This document shows, in pieces, positions 33,779-45,592 of a stretch of 64,000 bases of DNA; within the stretch, counting starts at the first letter, position 1; every line of letters starts with the position of its first letter. The stretch is from Talinum fruticosum (Eukaryota; Streptophyta; Magnoliopsida; Caryophyllales; Talinaceae). The notes beneath the pieces are model-generated. The model was given only the letters and a program-made list of their open reading frames with translations. It did no database searches and was not told where the DNA came from. Position numbers and translations under genes: made by a program. The DNA lies in assembly GCA_021018815.1 (NCBI GenBank), contig JAITYX010000136.1, positions 577,501 through 641,500 on the forward strand. The letters are read 5' to 3'.

Positions 33779-34354
33779 TTTTCATTTAAACTAAAATCAT
33801 CAAAATTAATTAAATATAAATTTAGGTTAGACCCGATCATTCAATACTGATGAATCTATAAATTTAATGATATGACATAATTAGAAAGAAAAAAATATAA
33901 TATTTTTGAAAAAGGAATATCATAGAAAATAGGAAGTGATTTTAAAATTTTAAAAAAGTATCACATAATAATTTTACTCTGTAAATTTGGATTTGCAGTA
34001 TCCCTCCATTAAAATAGATACACAGGACCACATGTTATCGAAAACACAAAAAAAGATGCAATACAAGTGTCAATTGGGGTGTGTGTGTGGTGGTTTTGGG
34101 GGGGCAATACTCTTTGTGGGAATTTAAGGTTGCAATAAAGTTCAAGTTAATTATTGATGCAGGTATGCCAACATGTGGTGGTGGCTAAAGTTACGTGGAC
34201 GATGAATGTCTTATTGTAAGATATTTTTGAATGTCTAGTCTTAGTCTAAATCACCACATTATATGATCTGAGATAATTAAAATTTTGATTACTTTAGTTA
34301 ATTATTAATGGTAAAATTTTATAAAATTTGCCGCTATGCTAAGCACTAATATTA

Positions 34355-34358
<4 letters not shown>

Positions 34359-34388
<30 letters not shown>

Positions 34389-34530
34389 TCCCCCTAGTTC
34401 TGCCATGTGCAAGTTGTTGGGACCATTCATTTAATTGGTAAGAAAAATCGATGGTTATCGGAGTATTGGAGAGTTCTCTAATTTAATTTGTACCCTTACC
34501 TTTATAGTTTGTTTGTATTGAAATTAAAGA
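34359..34530. repeat. (TA)n tract and partial copy of the duplicated intergenic block
   Basis: 34359-34386 is a TA microsatellite. 34410-34500 ('gttgggaccattcatttaattgg' to 'aatttgtaccc') matches 20100-20190. 33779-34358 and 34531-34787 hold AT-rich DNA with no recognisable gene. Confidence 0.75.
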
Positions 34531-34795
34531 GTGAAGGGAAAGAAAGGGGTAGGTAATGAACAGGAAGGGAATGAAAAAATAAAATTTATTATATTTTGCT
34601 TATTTAAATATATTAATGTTAGAAATTAAAAAAATAAAAATCATTCCTTCTCCTTCATTCCCTTCATTTTAGAGGGGAATAAAAATGATATAATGAAAGG
34701 AAATGAGGGTGAAACATTCTCCCTCCTTTATCTTCTCTCCCCCTCATCTAATTTTCTCAAACAAAAAATAAAAGTTAATTAACTTTCGTTCTCCT

Positions 34796-35383
34796 TATAC
34801 CCTAGCAATCGGGTCATTCGGTTTGGGTTCGGTTCGGGTTAGTTAGGTTCGAGTTAACTTCGGGTCGATCTTGTTTGGGTCCGATTCGATTTCGGGTTCG
34901 GGTCAACTTCGGTTTGGGTAAACTTCGGTCGATCTCGTTCGGGTTCGTTCGGTTTCGGTTCGGGTCAACTTCGGTTCGGTTCAACTTGGGTCAATCTCGT
35001 TCGGGTTCGATTCGGGTTAATTTCGGATCTAGTCATAATCGGGTCACTTTTTGGGTCAAAATCGATTCAAAATTGTACTACTATAGGCACAAAAGTCCAT
35101 CTCGAGAGACCCAACAAAAAAATGTGAGTTGGGTCACTTTTATTGGGGTTAAATAGATTCGGATTTGATTCGGTTCGGGTCATTTTGGGTTCGGTTCGGT
35201 TTCGGTTCAGGTCATTTTGCATTCGGGTCGGTTTACGTTAGGGTCATTTCGGATCGGTTTAGTTCGGGTCGGTTCATTTCGGTTTCGGGTCAAAATCGGT
35301 TCAACTGTTTCGAATGTCGGTTCGATTTGAATTTCGGTCGTTCGGATTGGCCCGTTCGGTTTGGGTCGGTTTTATCAGGTCTA
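34796..35383. mobile_element. Non-autonomous hAT MITE, GGGTCGGTT-rich family
   Basis: Perfect 8-bp flanking repeats GTTCTCCT (34788-34795 and 35384-35391) define the element. The ends TATACCCTAG and, inverted, TAGACCTGAT are only partly matched. Most of the 588 bp consists of variants of 'ttcgggt(c/t)' and 'ggttcggtt'. ORFs here are products of the repeat. Confidence 0.82.
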
Positions 35384-35529
35384 GTTCTCCTTGTCTCATC
35401 TCCCCTCCACCCAAACACAGTGACCAAAACATGTGCGCCAAAAACACGTGGTGTCTTCTCCAGCACCACACCTTTGAAACGAAAGCATAAATTATTGATG
35501 AAATTGGGTCATTACTTGAACTCTCAGTT

Positions 35530-35736
35530 GCCTCCATTCATTTAATTGGGTTGTACGAGAAATGGATGGCTACGGGAGCGTTGAAAAAGTCTTCCAACCG
35601 AATCCGTTCCTGTACACCTTTAGATTTTAAGAAGCCAATTCAATTTAATTACTTTAATTTTTTTATTTTTTGTTTGGGGATTAGATCATAGAGTGATCAA
35701 GAATAACATACAATTAATCACACCACAAAATAAAAA

Positions 35737-35782
<46 letters not shown>
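35530..35782. repeat. Partial copy of duplicated intergenic block, then (TA)n
   Basis: 35535-35690 ('tttaattgggttgtacgagaaatgg' to 'aagaagccaattcaattt') matches 6360-6480 and 20115-20220. A TA microsatellite follows at 35740-35782. Confidence 0.75.
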
Positions 35783-35788
<6 letters not shown>

Positions 35789-35941
35789 CACACACACCTA
35801 GTAAAAACTAACCCGATACAAAAATCTGGCCTGAAACCGACCAAAACTTATGGGTCTTGGGCACGATATTTTCGACCCGAACCCGAAAAAATACAAACCC
35901 AAAATATACCCGATCTATATTTAAGCTCGTCCAGTCCGAAT

Positions 35942-35943
<2 letters not shown>

Positions 35944-36010
<67 letters not shown>
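35944..36010. repeat. (TA)n microsatellite
   Basis: About 33 TA units, ending 29 bp before the tandem LTR array. 35783-35943 contains 'gacccgaacccgaa' motifs but no gene. Confidence 0.97.
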
Positions 36011-36013
<3 letters not shown>

Positions 36014-36038
36014 CTCATTACTCAGCCGTATAAATATA

Positions 36039-36536
36039 TGTTAGGTTTATGTCCCAAATTTGGTATGGTTTATCTTTGAGTGTTGCTACGTGGCTACTTA
36101 CATCCTAGCAGTGCTTGTCCAAGACATCCAAAATCCAAGTTTGATAAATGATTATCACTCACTGTAGCTTTTTCCCATCAAGATACCATGCTTTGTCCTT
36201 CCTTTACATGCCATCTTTTGTGGACAGCGTTGCATCGTCCTTTACGTTTATTTTGTTTCGGGTATTCAACAGGTTCTCATATGGGAACATTTCAAACCCT
36301 ATTATGAGCAGTTTAAGGTTTTATTGAGGTATTAATTGTTGAGTATTTACAAGGAGTTTTATGGTGATTTATTATGGATTATTATGAGGAGTTACATTCA
36401 TTCTAAGTAAGCCAAAGATCACCTCTTCCTCTAGCATTCAAGCCTATAAATATGGTGATTCTTCAACCATTCAAACTGTGGCTTTAGTCCCACCATTTCT
36501 AGCATTTGGGAGTGTCACCTCTTCCTCTAGCATTCA
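36039..36536 (+). repeat. LTR1 of tandem array, left part
   Basis: It starts TGTTAGGTTTATG and follows the other LTRs to 'catttgggagtgtc' near 36515. There a 21-bp segment starting 'cacctcttcctctagc' is repeated (36420-36440 and 36516-36536) just before unrelated gypsy sequence begins. Confidence 0.85.
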
Positions 36537-36925
36537 TACCCCCTTCTTTGGAACCACTTGGACTAGACTAACCCAATCACTATCCGAGATAGGATAGATA
36601 ATTCCAGCTTCAAGCAATTTCATAACCTCTTTTTCACAACCTCTTGCATATTTGGATTTAAACGTCTTCAAGGTTGTCTAGAGGGTTTATGACCATCATC
36701 AAGAAGAATTCTATGCATGCACAATGAAGGACTAATTCCCTTAATATCATCAATGCTATACCCAATGGCCCCACGGTGTTTTCTACGGACATCAAGCAAT
36801 TTTTCAAGTTGTGGGCCTTCAAGTTTAGCATTGACAATAACTAGAAAAGTGGAGCTAGGGCCTAAGAATTCATACCTGAGGTGTGGAGGTAGAGGTTTTA
36901 ACTCTACCTGTGTTTGAATTATTTC
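36537..36925 (-). pseudogene. Athila/Tat-type gypsy Pol fragment (start of reverse transcriptase)
   Basis: The minus strand reads, in order, LRYEFLGPSSTFLVIVNA, then the YSIDDIKGISPSLCMHRI block, then MQEVVKKEVMKLLEAGIIYP, ending at VVPKKGG near the LTR1 junction. These blocks precede the RT catalytic domain in Athila/Tat elements. At least one stop (after SRQP) and truncation on both sides make it a relic. It lies downstream of the LTR at 37034-38517 in the same orientation, as expected for one element with most of its middle deleted. Confidence 0.85.
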
Positions 36926-37033
36926 AGGTCTTGGAGTTTATTGAGTTTAGCTTCACCTTTTTAAGTTATTTCGAGTCGGTGTTTGTATTATTTTTGTGAA
37001 TTTTTAAATGCATGCCGGATGTTTGATGAAATG

Positions 37034-38517
37034 TGTTGAGAGAAATATTTTATCGCAAGTGCACGGTGTAGTTGTAGTTAGGAACCGGCAAGTACGGGTC
37101 GTGTCCACAAGGAACTCGCTTTCAAAAACTAAATCCACCTAAAAACTCTAATTTAGGTAAAAACTCAATTTGACAGTGATTTGGTTTTGGATTCAACTGA
37201 AAACAAAATAACTATGAGAGATCAATAAATAACAAGCCTTAGATTGGGATTAATCACACTACTATGCCTGAAATCAACATCAAATACCGCTTGAGATTTG
37301 CCTATGCTAGCGAGTTTAGAAGGGGAGACACCAAATTAAACCTATCTTCGCCTACTTTCGAAGGTTAAAGATTAATCTTGCACAATCTAATCACCTGTTT
37401 TCATAGGATTAACAAAGAGCAAAATCATAAAGAATGAATCTCACAACCCCGATTAACACCTTAATTATTTTCATAATGAAGTTCTAATCGCTCACAACGT
37501 CATTCTAGGTAAGTTTTCATCTTTCGATGTTTACAAAACCCTAATAAAAATATATGAGTCCTCTTTCGAGGAAATCAATGAAAAAGTGATGAGCGAAGTG
37601 AATTCTAACCTAACAAGCATAGGACAATTCAATTGGCATTCAATTCTTGATTATCAAGGCATAATAGGGATCAATCCCAACCTAAGTAGAGAAATTAGCC
37701 CCTAAACATGATACTAAACAATTGACAAAAATTGGGGAAAATAGCCATAGAGAAACGGAGAGAAATTGTGAAGAAAAGATAAAGAGAAGAAATTACGATT
37801 ATCGAATAAAAAGCTGGATGCGATTCAATCATAAAAACTTGAAGTAGACAAACAATAATGAGTGTTCTTGAGTCTCCTCTCGGAGCTCCTATCCAAAACC
37901 CTAGCTAAATCTCTAAATTATGGAATAGAATCCTTCAACAATTACAATTAGGAAACTTAAATAATCGCCGAAACAGTAGTCGCACGGCCTGCGAGGGTCG
38001 CATGGGGCACCGTGCGAAATTCTGCCGCAGCTTGCACAACCGTGCACGTTACGCACGAGGGCCTGTGGGAAAACCTTGAACTCTCTGCCCATTTCGCACG
38101 GTCGTGTAGATTCTGCACGGGGTGCCATGCACGACTTTAACTTCGTAACTTCGCATGCAGCCAGTGCGATATGCGCACGAGGGGCCGTGCGGCCTTTCTT
38201 GACTTCGGACCCTTCGCTCGATGATCGCACGGCTGTGCGGCTTTGTACAGGGGGTCGTGCAAGGTCTCTTGATGTGCTTTAGGCTTCTTCCTTGCCTTCT
38301 CTTGGGCCCGAACTCTCCTCTTCATAACTTTTCATCAAATTTGTCTCGAATCTCTCGAATTTAAGCCCAAAAACCTGAAATAAAGAGATTTACAAACTTA
38401 GGTGACGATAAAGAGAAAATAAACAAAATCTAACCCAGAACTGAATAAATATAATTGAAATCATTACGGAATTGGGTTAAATAATGCCTTAAAAACCGAT
38501 AAAAACGAGGTTTAATA
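37034..38517 (-). mobile_element. Athila/Tat-type LTR (copy A)
   Basis: On the minus strand it starts TATTAAACCTCG and ends CTCTCAACA. Along its length it matches the solo LTR at 46910-48345, which lies in the opposite orientation. It carries the 'atcgcaagtgcacggtg' to 'gtgtccacaaggaactcgc' motif at its end and clusters of GCACGG/CCGTGC motifs at 37980-38260. No primer site follows; the next sequence is the Pol fragment. Confidence 0.82.
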
Positions 38518-38660
38518 AAATGCCACAAAGAAATATAATAGAGATGAAGGTTCAATTCAATGGTCGAGATTACGATTACTGAGTTTTATTGTTTGTATGT
38601 TCCATGATTCTCATATTAGTTGGGCCCAAAGTTTCATATATGCGTACCTATTAACAATGA

Positions 38661-38745
38661 TGTGTATGAGGGGGCTAGACCCTTCTTTATATATATATAC
38701 ATTGTTATGAGGGGGCTAGACCCTTCTTTATATATATATATATAT
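38661..38745. repeat. Two-copy tandem repeat with TA tract
   Basis: The unit 'tatgagggggctagacc' plus 'cttctttatatatata' occurs twice, about 41 bp apart. 38518-38660 and 38746-39660 have no recognisable gene. Short (TA)n runs occur near 39070-39125. Confidence 0.85.
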
Positions 38746-39681
38746 TTTCATGGTTATGTCCTTATCCTAATTATTGTATATGTTGGTCATTCTCCTACTT
38801 TTTTTCCTTTTATTATCATTTGAACTTTTTAATTATCTATTATTACTAAAATATAGCTAAGTTTATCAACTTTATTTCGCTTTTGTCTGAATAATTTCCT
38901 GCACAAATGAAGAGCATGGAACAAGTTTGTAAGAAAAATAGAAACTTTGAGTAACAGTTTGTAAAACGTTACTCTAATTAATGTTAGTCAACTTTTACTT
39001 CAACCTTTAAATATTACTTTAAAAGTTAAAATACTAAACGTCTAAAAATTTTAAATAGTAGCTATTAGTTATATATATATATATGTATATATATGTATAA
39101 ATCGTAGCTATTAGTTATATATATGGATTTCATAAAGCTTAGTAAACCCGTTCAAAAATTTGTACATAACAAGGTATATCGGCAAGTTATACACATTCTC
39201 ATGTGTATGGTGTTGATATAATACTTTGTTATGTACAAGTTTTGAATTGTCCGTGTTGGACAGTTTAAGAATCATATGGTATTAGGTTGTATAGTTACTA
39301 AATCCTTACATACACTTCGGCATATTTAAGGCGACAATTTTCATATGTTCTCTAGGTACTATTATTAAGATGTGGCGCGTAATGTCTGGGTGAATTATTT
39401 TACCATAGACATTATTCATCTCATCTTTATAGATCGTACTTGGAGAACTAAGAGGAAATGCTTGTTGAAATTTCGTCAAAGTACGCAAGGACGTAGCTGC
39501 ACAATCTAATATTATATTATTCTTGAATAGGTATAGGACCACTTATCCTTGTAGAAAGATGTAGGCCATGCAATTGTCGTTATAAAAAATACAACGTAAA
39601 ACATTACGCAAGTTTGATTGATTGGTAATTTTAAAAGATAAACATACTTAACTATTTTAAAATCGTATATATTTGCAGATA

Positions 39682-42600
39682 ATGGAGACAAATAGAGAGT
39701 GGATGTATAAAAGGTTTGATGGAAAATAATTGAATAAGGAGTTCATTTGTAGGATAGAAGAGGAATTTATTCCCTTTGCTAAACAAGAAGAAAGCTTCAA
39801 GAGGTCAAAGAAGATGAGGTGCCCTTTTAGTAAATGTGGCAACGTGCCTTTCTTAGATGAGGATACCATGAAATTACATTTGAACAAACGTCGGTTTCGT
39901 GCTAATTATTTTCATTGGGTTAACCATGGAGAGACTTACCCTAATTTAGAAGTGAACAATCAAGGGTTGTTAAATCCAGAAGTAGAATCAATGCATGAAA
40001 TGTTGATGGATGCATTTGGGCCTATTTCCTCAACATGGATTGATGATGAAAATGTGGATGAAGAACCAAATGAAGATGCAAAAAATTCTTTGAATTGTTG
40101 GAAGCGGCTAAGAGACCTTTGTATGAGGGGTGTGATTTGTACTTATTGTCGGTAGTCTCACGACTCATAAACATCAAATGTGAGTTTAATCTCCCAAATA
40201 GAGCTGTTGACAATTTGTTGGCATTGATGAAGGAAATGTGTCCACATAATAATGAGATGATTGACACTTATTATTCTGCAAAGAAGTTGTTTGCTGCTCT
40301 GAAACCTCCACATGAGAGAATTGATGTTTGTCCAAATGGGTGTATTTTGTATTGGAAAGATAAAATTAATTTGGATAGATGTGAGCATTGTGGGGTCGAT
40401 AGATATGAGAAGAAGACATTGAGGGGTAAAGGTATTGCAAAGAAAGTACTAATATACTTTCCAATTGGGCCAAGGTTACAAAAATTGTATGCGACGAATA
40501 GCACAACGGCCCAAATGAGGTGGCATTATGAAAATCCATGTGAAAGTGGCTCAATGGCACATCCATGTGATAGTGAAGCCTGGAAGCATTTCGATGTCAC
40601 ATGGGAAGAAGACCACATGGTTTGATTGCCATATACAATTTCTTCCCGAAGGTCATCATTTTAGGTCTAACAAGAGTGCTTTTTGAAAAATAAGGTCGAC
40701 CATTTACCTCCTCGTCTTAAAGGTGATCAAGTATGGGATCGCATATGTAGGATGCCTAATTCTATTGATTATCATTGCACAATTGATGGTTACCTCGAGT
40801 CTCACAATTGGACAAAGTGAAGCATATTATGGGAATTGCCGTATTAGAAAGATCTTCTCATACGTCACAATTTAGATGTCATGTATGTTGAAAAGAATGT
40901 GTTTGATCAAGTAATCAACACAATCATGGATGTAAAGGGAAAAACTAAGGATGACATCAACGCAAGAAAGGATTTAGCTACTTATTGTAAGCGTCGAAAA
41001 CTAAACATTCGGACTACTCGAACATGTTGATGGAGGACGAACTGAAACTGTTTCGGACGCTCCATATGTTATGAGTAAAGAGGCAAGAAAAACTTTATGT
41101 GAGTGGCTAAAACAACTCAAGTTACCCGACAGATATGCTAGTAATTTAAGTTAATGTATTGATGGAAAAAATACAAAGTTGCATAATTTGAAAAGCCATG
41201 ATTGTCACATCCTTATGAAGCGATTAGTACTCATAGCTGTGGGGAATTATCGCCTCCAAATGTTTGGAAAGTCCTTACAGAACTAAGCCAATTCTTTAAG
41301 GATTTATGCGCCGCTCATTTACGAACGGAGGATGTACTCCGATTAGAGGCAAATATCCCTGAAATACTATGTAAGATGGAGATGATCTTCCCTCCATCTT
41401 TCTTCAATGTGATGGAGCATCTTCCTATGCACTTACCATATGAGGCTAAAGCGTTGGACCAGTTCGAGTATAGATGGATGTATCTCTTTAAAAGGTATCA
41501 GGTGGTTCTTATCAAGTTGTCAATTAATATTTTGTAGTGATGATAATAAATATTTATACTTATGATGCAGATTTTTGCATCATTTAAAGAAGAAAGTCAG
41601 CAATAAAGCTCGTGCTTGAACTGTCCATATGCAATGCATATCCAACAGAGGAGATTTCAAATTTTTGTGCCGCTTACTTTGAGCAAAATCTTGACACAAA
41701 AACAAGAGATCTTAGATGAAATGTATATCCTCATATAGAGGAGAATCAAGGTGAACACATTCCAGATGTCTTCTCCTTTAATGTCGGGTATGCCCCTAGC
41801 AAGGGACGTATAAGATACCTTGATCAACGCGAGTATGATGCAGCTCATGCATACGTTCTTCAGAATTGTGAAATATTAGAGGACTATGAACGGTATGACT
41901 ATCCACTGGAATAATTTTGTCACATACTATCTTTTAATGATAACGAACTAATAATAAGCATTTTCCCCAACTAAGGCAATTTGAAGATGAAATGATTACA
42001 CTACATCCACGTGTTAAGAAAGATGAAGTATGAAGTAAGTTTGATAAAGAATTCCCAAAATGGTTTCGAGAGAAGGTTAGTATATTAATGTTGTGTTGCA
42101 CGTCCAAAGAAGGATGTGCATATTTTTAATCATTATTGCATAAATAATTACAACTTTCACACCCGTAAATACGGTCAAAACAAGGCCAGTATGAACTATG
42201 GGGTATCCGTGAAAGAGGTAGATGACATTCATTATTATGGCATTCTTCAAGAGGTGATTGAGTTAGAGTATGTTGGGGATTCTCGTTCTTACAAGACGGT
42301 TTTGTTCAAATGTGAATGGTTTGATTCTATAAGGGGTATTAGTACACATGAACAATATAAATTAGTGGATGTCAATCATAAAAAAAGTACCCAAAGTATG
42401 ATCCATTTGTATTGGCATCCCAAGTTATGCAAGTGTATTTTACCCCTTATCCAAGTATAAGGAACGATAAAAACCAATGGTGGGCGGTGCTTAAGATAAA
42501 ACCAAGATCAACCATTGAAGCACCACTCAATGATACAACATTCCAAGAGGATACTAGTGATAACCCTCCTACTTTGTGTGAGTTCGAAGGAGTCTAAGAA

Positions 42601-42768
42601 GGAGTTGAAAATGAACTTGAGGACATAATTGAAGAGGAAGCTAATAAAGATGATTTCAATGCTGAAAACGAGGATAATAATTTTGAAGGGGAGGCAGATG
42701 ATGAGAATCTTTCATTGTATAATGACATTGATGATGACATTGTACCTAATGATGATTATGATTTTTGA
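39682..42768 (+). pseudogene. CACTA transposase (TNP2/TNPD type), disrupted
   Basis: ATG at 39682 begins METNREWMYKRFDGK, the transposase-associated domain, with an in-frame TAA at 39727 where Gln or similar is expected. The zinc-binding part CPFSKCGN follows at about 39820. Frame shifts near 40095 lead into the TNP2 domain (LPNRAVDNLL, CPNGCILYWKD, CEHCGVDRY, FPIGPRLQKLY). A deletion removes part of the catalytic core at 40600. TNP2 resumes at 40850 with LLIRHNLDVMYVEKNVFD. A DUF4218 region spans 41200-41640, with an intron at 41495-41570. A DUF4216 region spans 42116-42430. An acidic tail ends with TGA at 42766-42768. It cannot encode active transposase. Confidence 0.88.
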
Positions 42769-43179
42769 AGTAATATTGTAATCCCGTGACATTGATAACC
42801 AAATGATCTATGTTATGATTTTGATTTATGTTTTGATTTTTTTGTGTGTATTAATTTATTTTTTAATATATATACTTAAATCTTCTTTGCATGACATTAT
42901 TCGTTGTATATACAAGTATGCCTCGAACAAAAGGTTTTGCACTCGAATCATGGTGCGCCTACTTCTTGTTCCAATTCCAATGTTGGGGACGATCAAGCTA
43001 TAGTCCAGTCTCAATCATCATCATCACAATGAGATGGTTCACAACAAGGGGCAACTTGTAGGAAAAGAGTTTTATCAAAGGATGATAATAACTGGTGGAA
43101 TGTATTAGTAATTTTGTTTATCTTTCGTATTCTTTTGGTACTTTTTACTTAATAATTTTTATTGTTGGTTCACTAAGTC

Positions 43180-44424
43180 GAAGTTGTCACGAGCTATATT
43201 AGATGATATTAAGAGTTTCTACAATGGCCAGTGCACATGTTTATCAAATCCCCTAAAGAAGAGCCACAACTTTTGTCGAGGACTTTTGGGGTAAAAAGCT
43301 TGAAAACAATTGGATATATATGAGTACTTTGTAATATTTTCAATTTATGTTTGATAATATTTTTGTCAAACAGGGAAAATACACTTGGGCTCTAGAACTT
43401 TCTCGAGAAGTCTATGTAGAATGGAAGAAGAAAGTTGGTAAAAATTTGAGGAACTTAGCGAGCAAGGGTGGAAAAAGGCCCGATGATAAACCAATAACTT
43501 GGTTGTCGGATGAGGGGCGAGAGAGGTTGAAGGGCCTAAGAAGTACCCCTGAATTTCAAAAAAATATGCCCAACGCTTGAAGAATAGGACAGAAGGCCCA
43601 AAAGCAGGAACCTTACATAACCAAGGGTCACTCTCAACCGCATATCTCATAGTCGAAATGGTATAAAATCTAGTATTTTAGTTTTCTTTCATTTTATATA
43701 CATAATGTAGTTTGTGTAACTTTATTGCATATTTTGTATGCTTAGATCAAGGAAGGGAAGAATCCTACCCCATCTGTATTGTTTATGAGGTGTCGTTGTA
43801 AGGAAGATGCTTAATATGGAAAGGTCTTTGATGACGATCGGTCCAAATCTCTGTGGGTAAGAATACTATCTCCATAAACCTTTACAAGCAAATAGAGTGA
43901 GTGAGCATTCAATTGTAATGAACAGTGGCATTGGAATTGTAGGGGATAAGTTAGAACTTTATCGTGTCAAATATTCAATATATCCATGATTATCAATATT
44001 GAATGGACAATGGATGCCTTCCTTTTGCAGGAAAAATATGAAGCGAGTTAGAGTTGAGCGTGGTATTTAGGAGGGGACAAAAGTGGCAAAGACCCTCTAA
44101 TATGAGGTATCGGGTGGGTGGAGTAAAAAATCAACAATCTATGGATTGGGTAATTCCGCGACAATGTTCTACGAGAAACCTACTGCCTCGACATCCTCTA
44201 CGAGTGCTACCTACAATTCCTCGGCCTATTCTCAACTACAATCACAACTTAAATCAACCCAAGAACAACTTGATGAGCAAAGAAAAGTAAGCGAGAGTCA
44301 TCAAAAGGCCATGGAAGAGCAAAGAAAACTAGTTGAGAGTCAGCAAAAGGCCATGGAAGAAGCAATGAAACTCATCCAAAACCTCCAATCGAAAGTTGAC
44401 AGGATGTCCGGTGGTTCTAACTAA
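43180..44424 (+). pseudogene. Second CACTA gene (Transposase_24-like, coiled-coil C-terminus)
   Basis: The piece 43347-43580 encodes WALELSREVYVEWKKKVG and PITWLSDEGRERL. A stretch near 43780 gives an FMRCRCKEDA-like end, as in Ptta/En/Spm plant transposase proteins. 44146-44424 encodes a Ser/Thr-rich linker and a Gln/Glu-rich coiled coil with two near-repeats of a QKAMEEQRK-type unit, ending MSGGSN. Such proteins in En/Spm bind the subterminal repeats and assist transposition. The pieces are separated by introns or stops, and the exon structure could not be settled by eye. Confidence 0.75.
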
Positions 44425-44699
44425 TTTCTTAGCATGGTTTGTAGGTGGAGCTATGAATTGATTTGTTTGATAAACGTATTGTATAACTTATAACTTAATT
44501 GCGAATGTTGGTTGTTTTTATGAATAGTTGGTGGTTTGTGGATGATTGTGCAAAGAATGAGTCACAATGTATTTGTGTATTCGTGGATGACTGTGTAGAC
44601 AAGAAGTCGGAATTTATGTAAATGTTTTGCAGGAAATATATGTAAAAGGGAATAGCAAACATAAAAGAAGCTCCGACAAAATAAGCAAAAATTTAACAT

Positions 44700-45051
44700 C
44701 GGATTTTAGTGTCCGATAGTAATCCGATGCTATTTGAGTCAAAATATCCAAAGCTAAAATGAAGAATTAGCTAAAAAAACCGAAGGAAATTAGCATCGGA
44801 CACAAAATCCGACGCGTGTTAGCGTCGGATCCGTCCAACGCTAAAACAAATAATCCGACTCTATTAGCGTCTTCTATTGAATCGACGCTAATTAGCGTCG
44901 GATGATGAATCGGACGCGAAATGTTTTAGCGTCGAAGTCTTCTGTGTTAGATTTTTATCCGACACTAATCTGACGGTAAACACGATTAATGTTGGATTTT
45001 GCTGATTTGGCGTCTAATTTTGTTCGACGCTAATTAATAGTTTTACTTGTG
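44700..45051. repeat. Subterminal repeats and right terminus of coding CACTA
   Basis: Many copies of TTAGCGTCGGAT and its complement in both orientations, as at 20935-21310. The terminus is ACTTGTG, followed by LTR1 sequence. Confidence 0.88.
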
Positions 45052-45403
45052 TGATTTATGCCTTTTTTTTTTCCTGTTCTACATTATATTGAGAGTTTAT
45101 TAGTTGAGAGAATTTTACGTATTTATCTCGTTGAGCTTTCATGCCGTTTGAGATTTTATCTCTCTTTGTAATTGATTTCGTTGTTGCTTTTACTCGTTGA
45201 GATCGTTGCTGTACTTTCGTTTCTATCGTAGTGGATTTTATGCACTTTGTCGCCCACGGTTTTCTCCCAATTTAGGTTTCCACATAAAATCCCGGTGTCA
45301 ATTTCAATATTATTGTTCTTGCCAATACTTCTCTAATATCCGTGTCCTCCTTCTATCTTCCGCATAATACACTCCAAATCAAAATATATTAAATTTCCTA
45401 ACA
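45052..45403 (+). repeat. LTR1 of tandem array, right part
   Basis: It resumes at 'tgatttatgcc' and ends TTTCCTAACA. About 36 bp present in LTR2 between the two halves are missing. Confidence 0.85.
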
Positions 45404-45592
45404 AGTGGTATCAAAGCTAGGGTTATCTTGTCTTCGATCCAATTTTATTGGAGTGTTTTGTTCGAGGGTGTTTTCGGTTGATATTGAGAATTTCGATAGT
45501 GTTGCAAGATCAATTTTGGACACTTTGGGCTTCTAGCTTTCCGGGTTTATTTGGTGTTTTTCAGTGTTTGTGGAGTTTGGTCCAAGGGGGTT
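45404..45592 (+). other. Internal region 1 of the small LTR element
   Basis: It begins AGTGGTATCAAAGC (tRNA-Met primer site at 45406-45417) and ends with TCCAAGGGGGTT before TGTTGGG. There is no gene; 189 bp lie between LTRs. Confidence 0.9.

Larger units (their letters stand above)
39682..45051 (+). mobile_element. Coding CACTA (En/Spm) transposon, 5' end missing
   Basis: A TNP2-type transposase gene (39682-42768) and a second gene with a Transposase_24-like domain and coiled coil (about 43180-44424) lie in the order usual for plant CACTA elements. The right end has TAGCGTCGGA repeats in both orientations (44700-45030) and the inverted terminus CACAAGTAAAACTATTAATTA. No matching left terminus is found between 38518 and 39680, so the 5' arm is lost. 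The right end abuts the remainder of LTR1. Confidence 0.88.

Noticed and set aside
34875..35545. ORFs of 93 and 126 codons rich in Arg, Phe, Gly and Ser
   Set aside because: They are translations of the GGGTCGGTT-type repeats in a hAT MITE.
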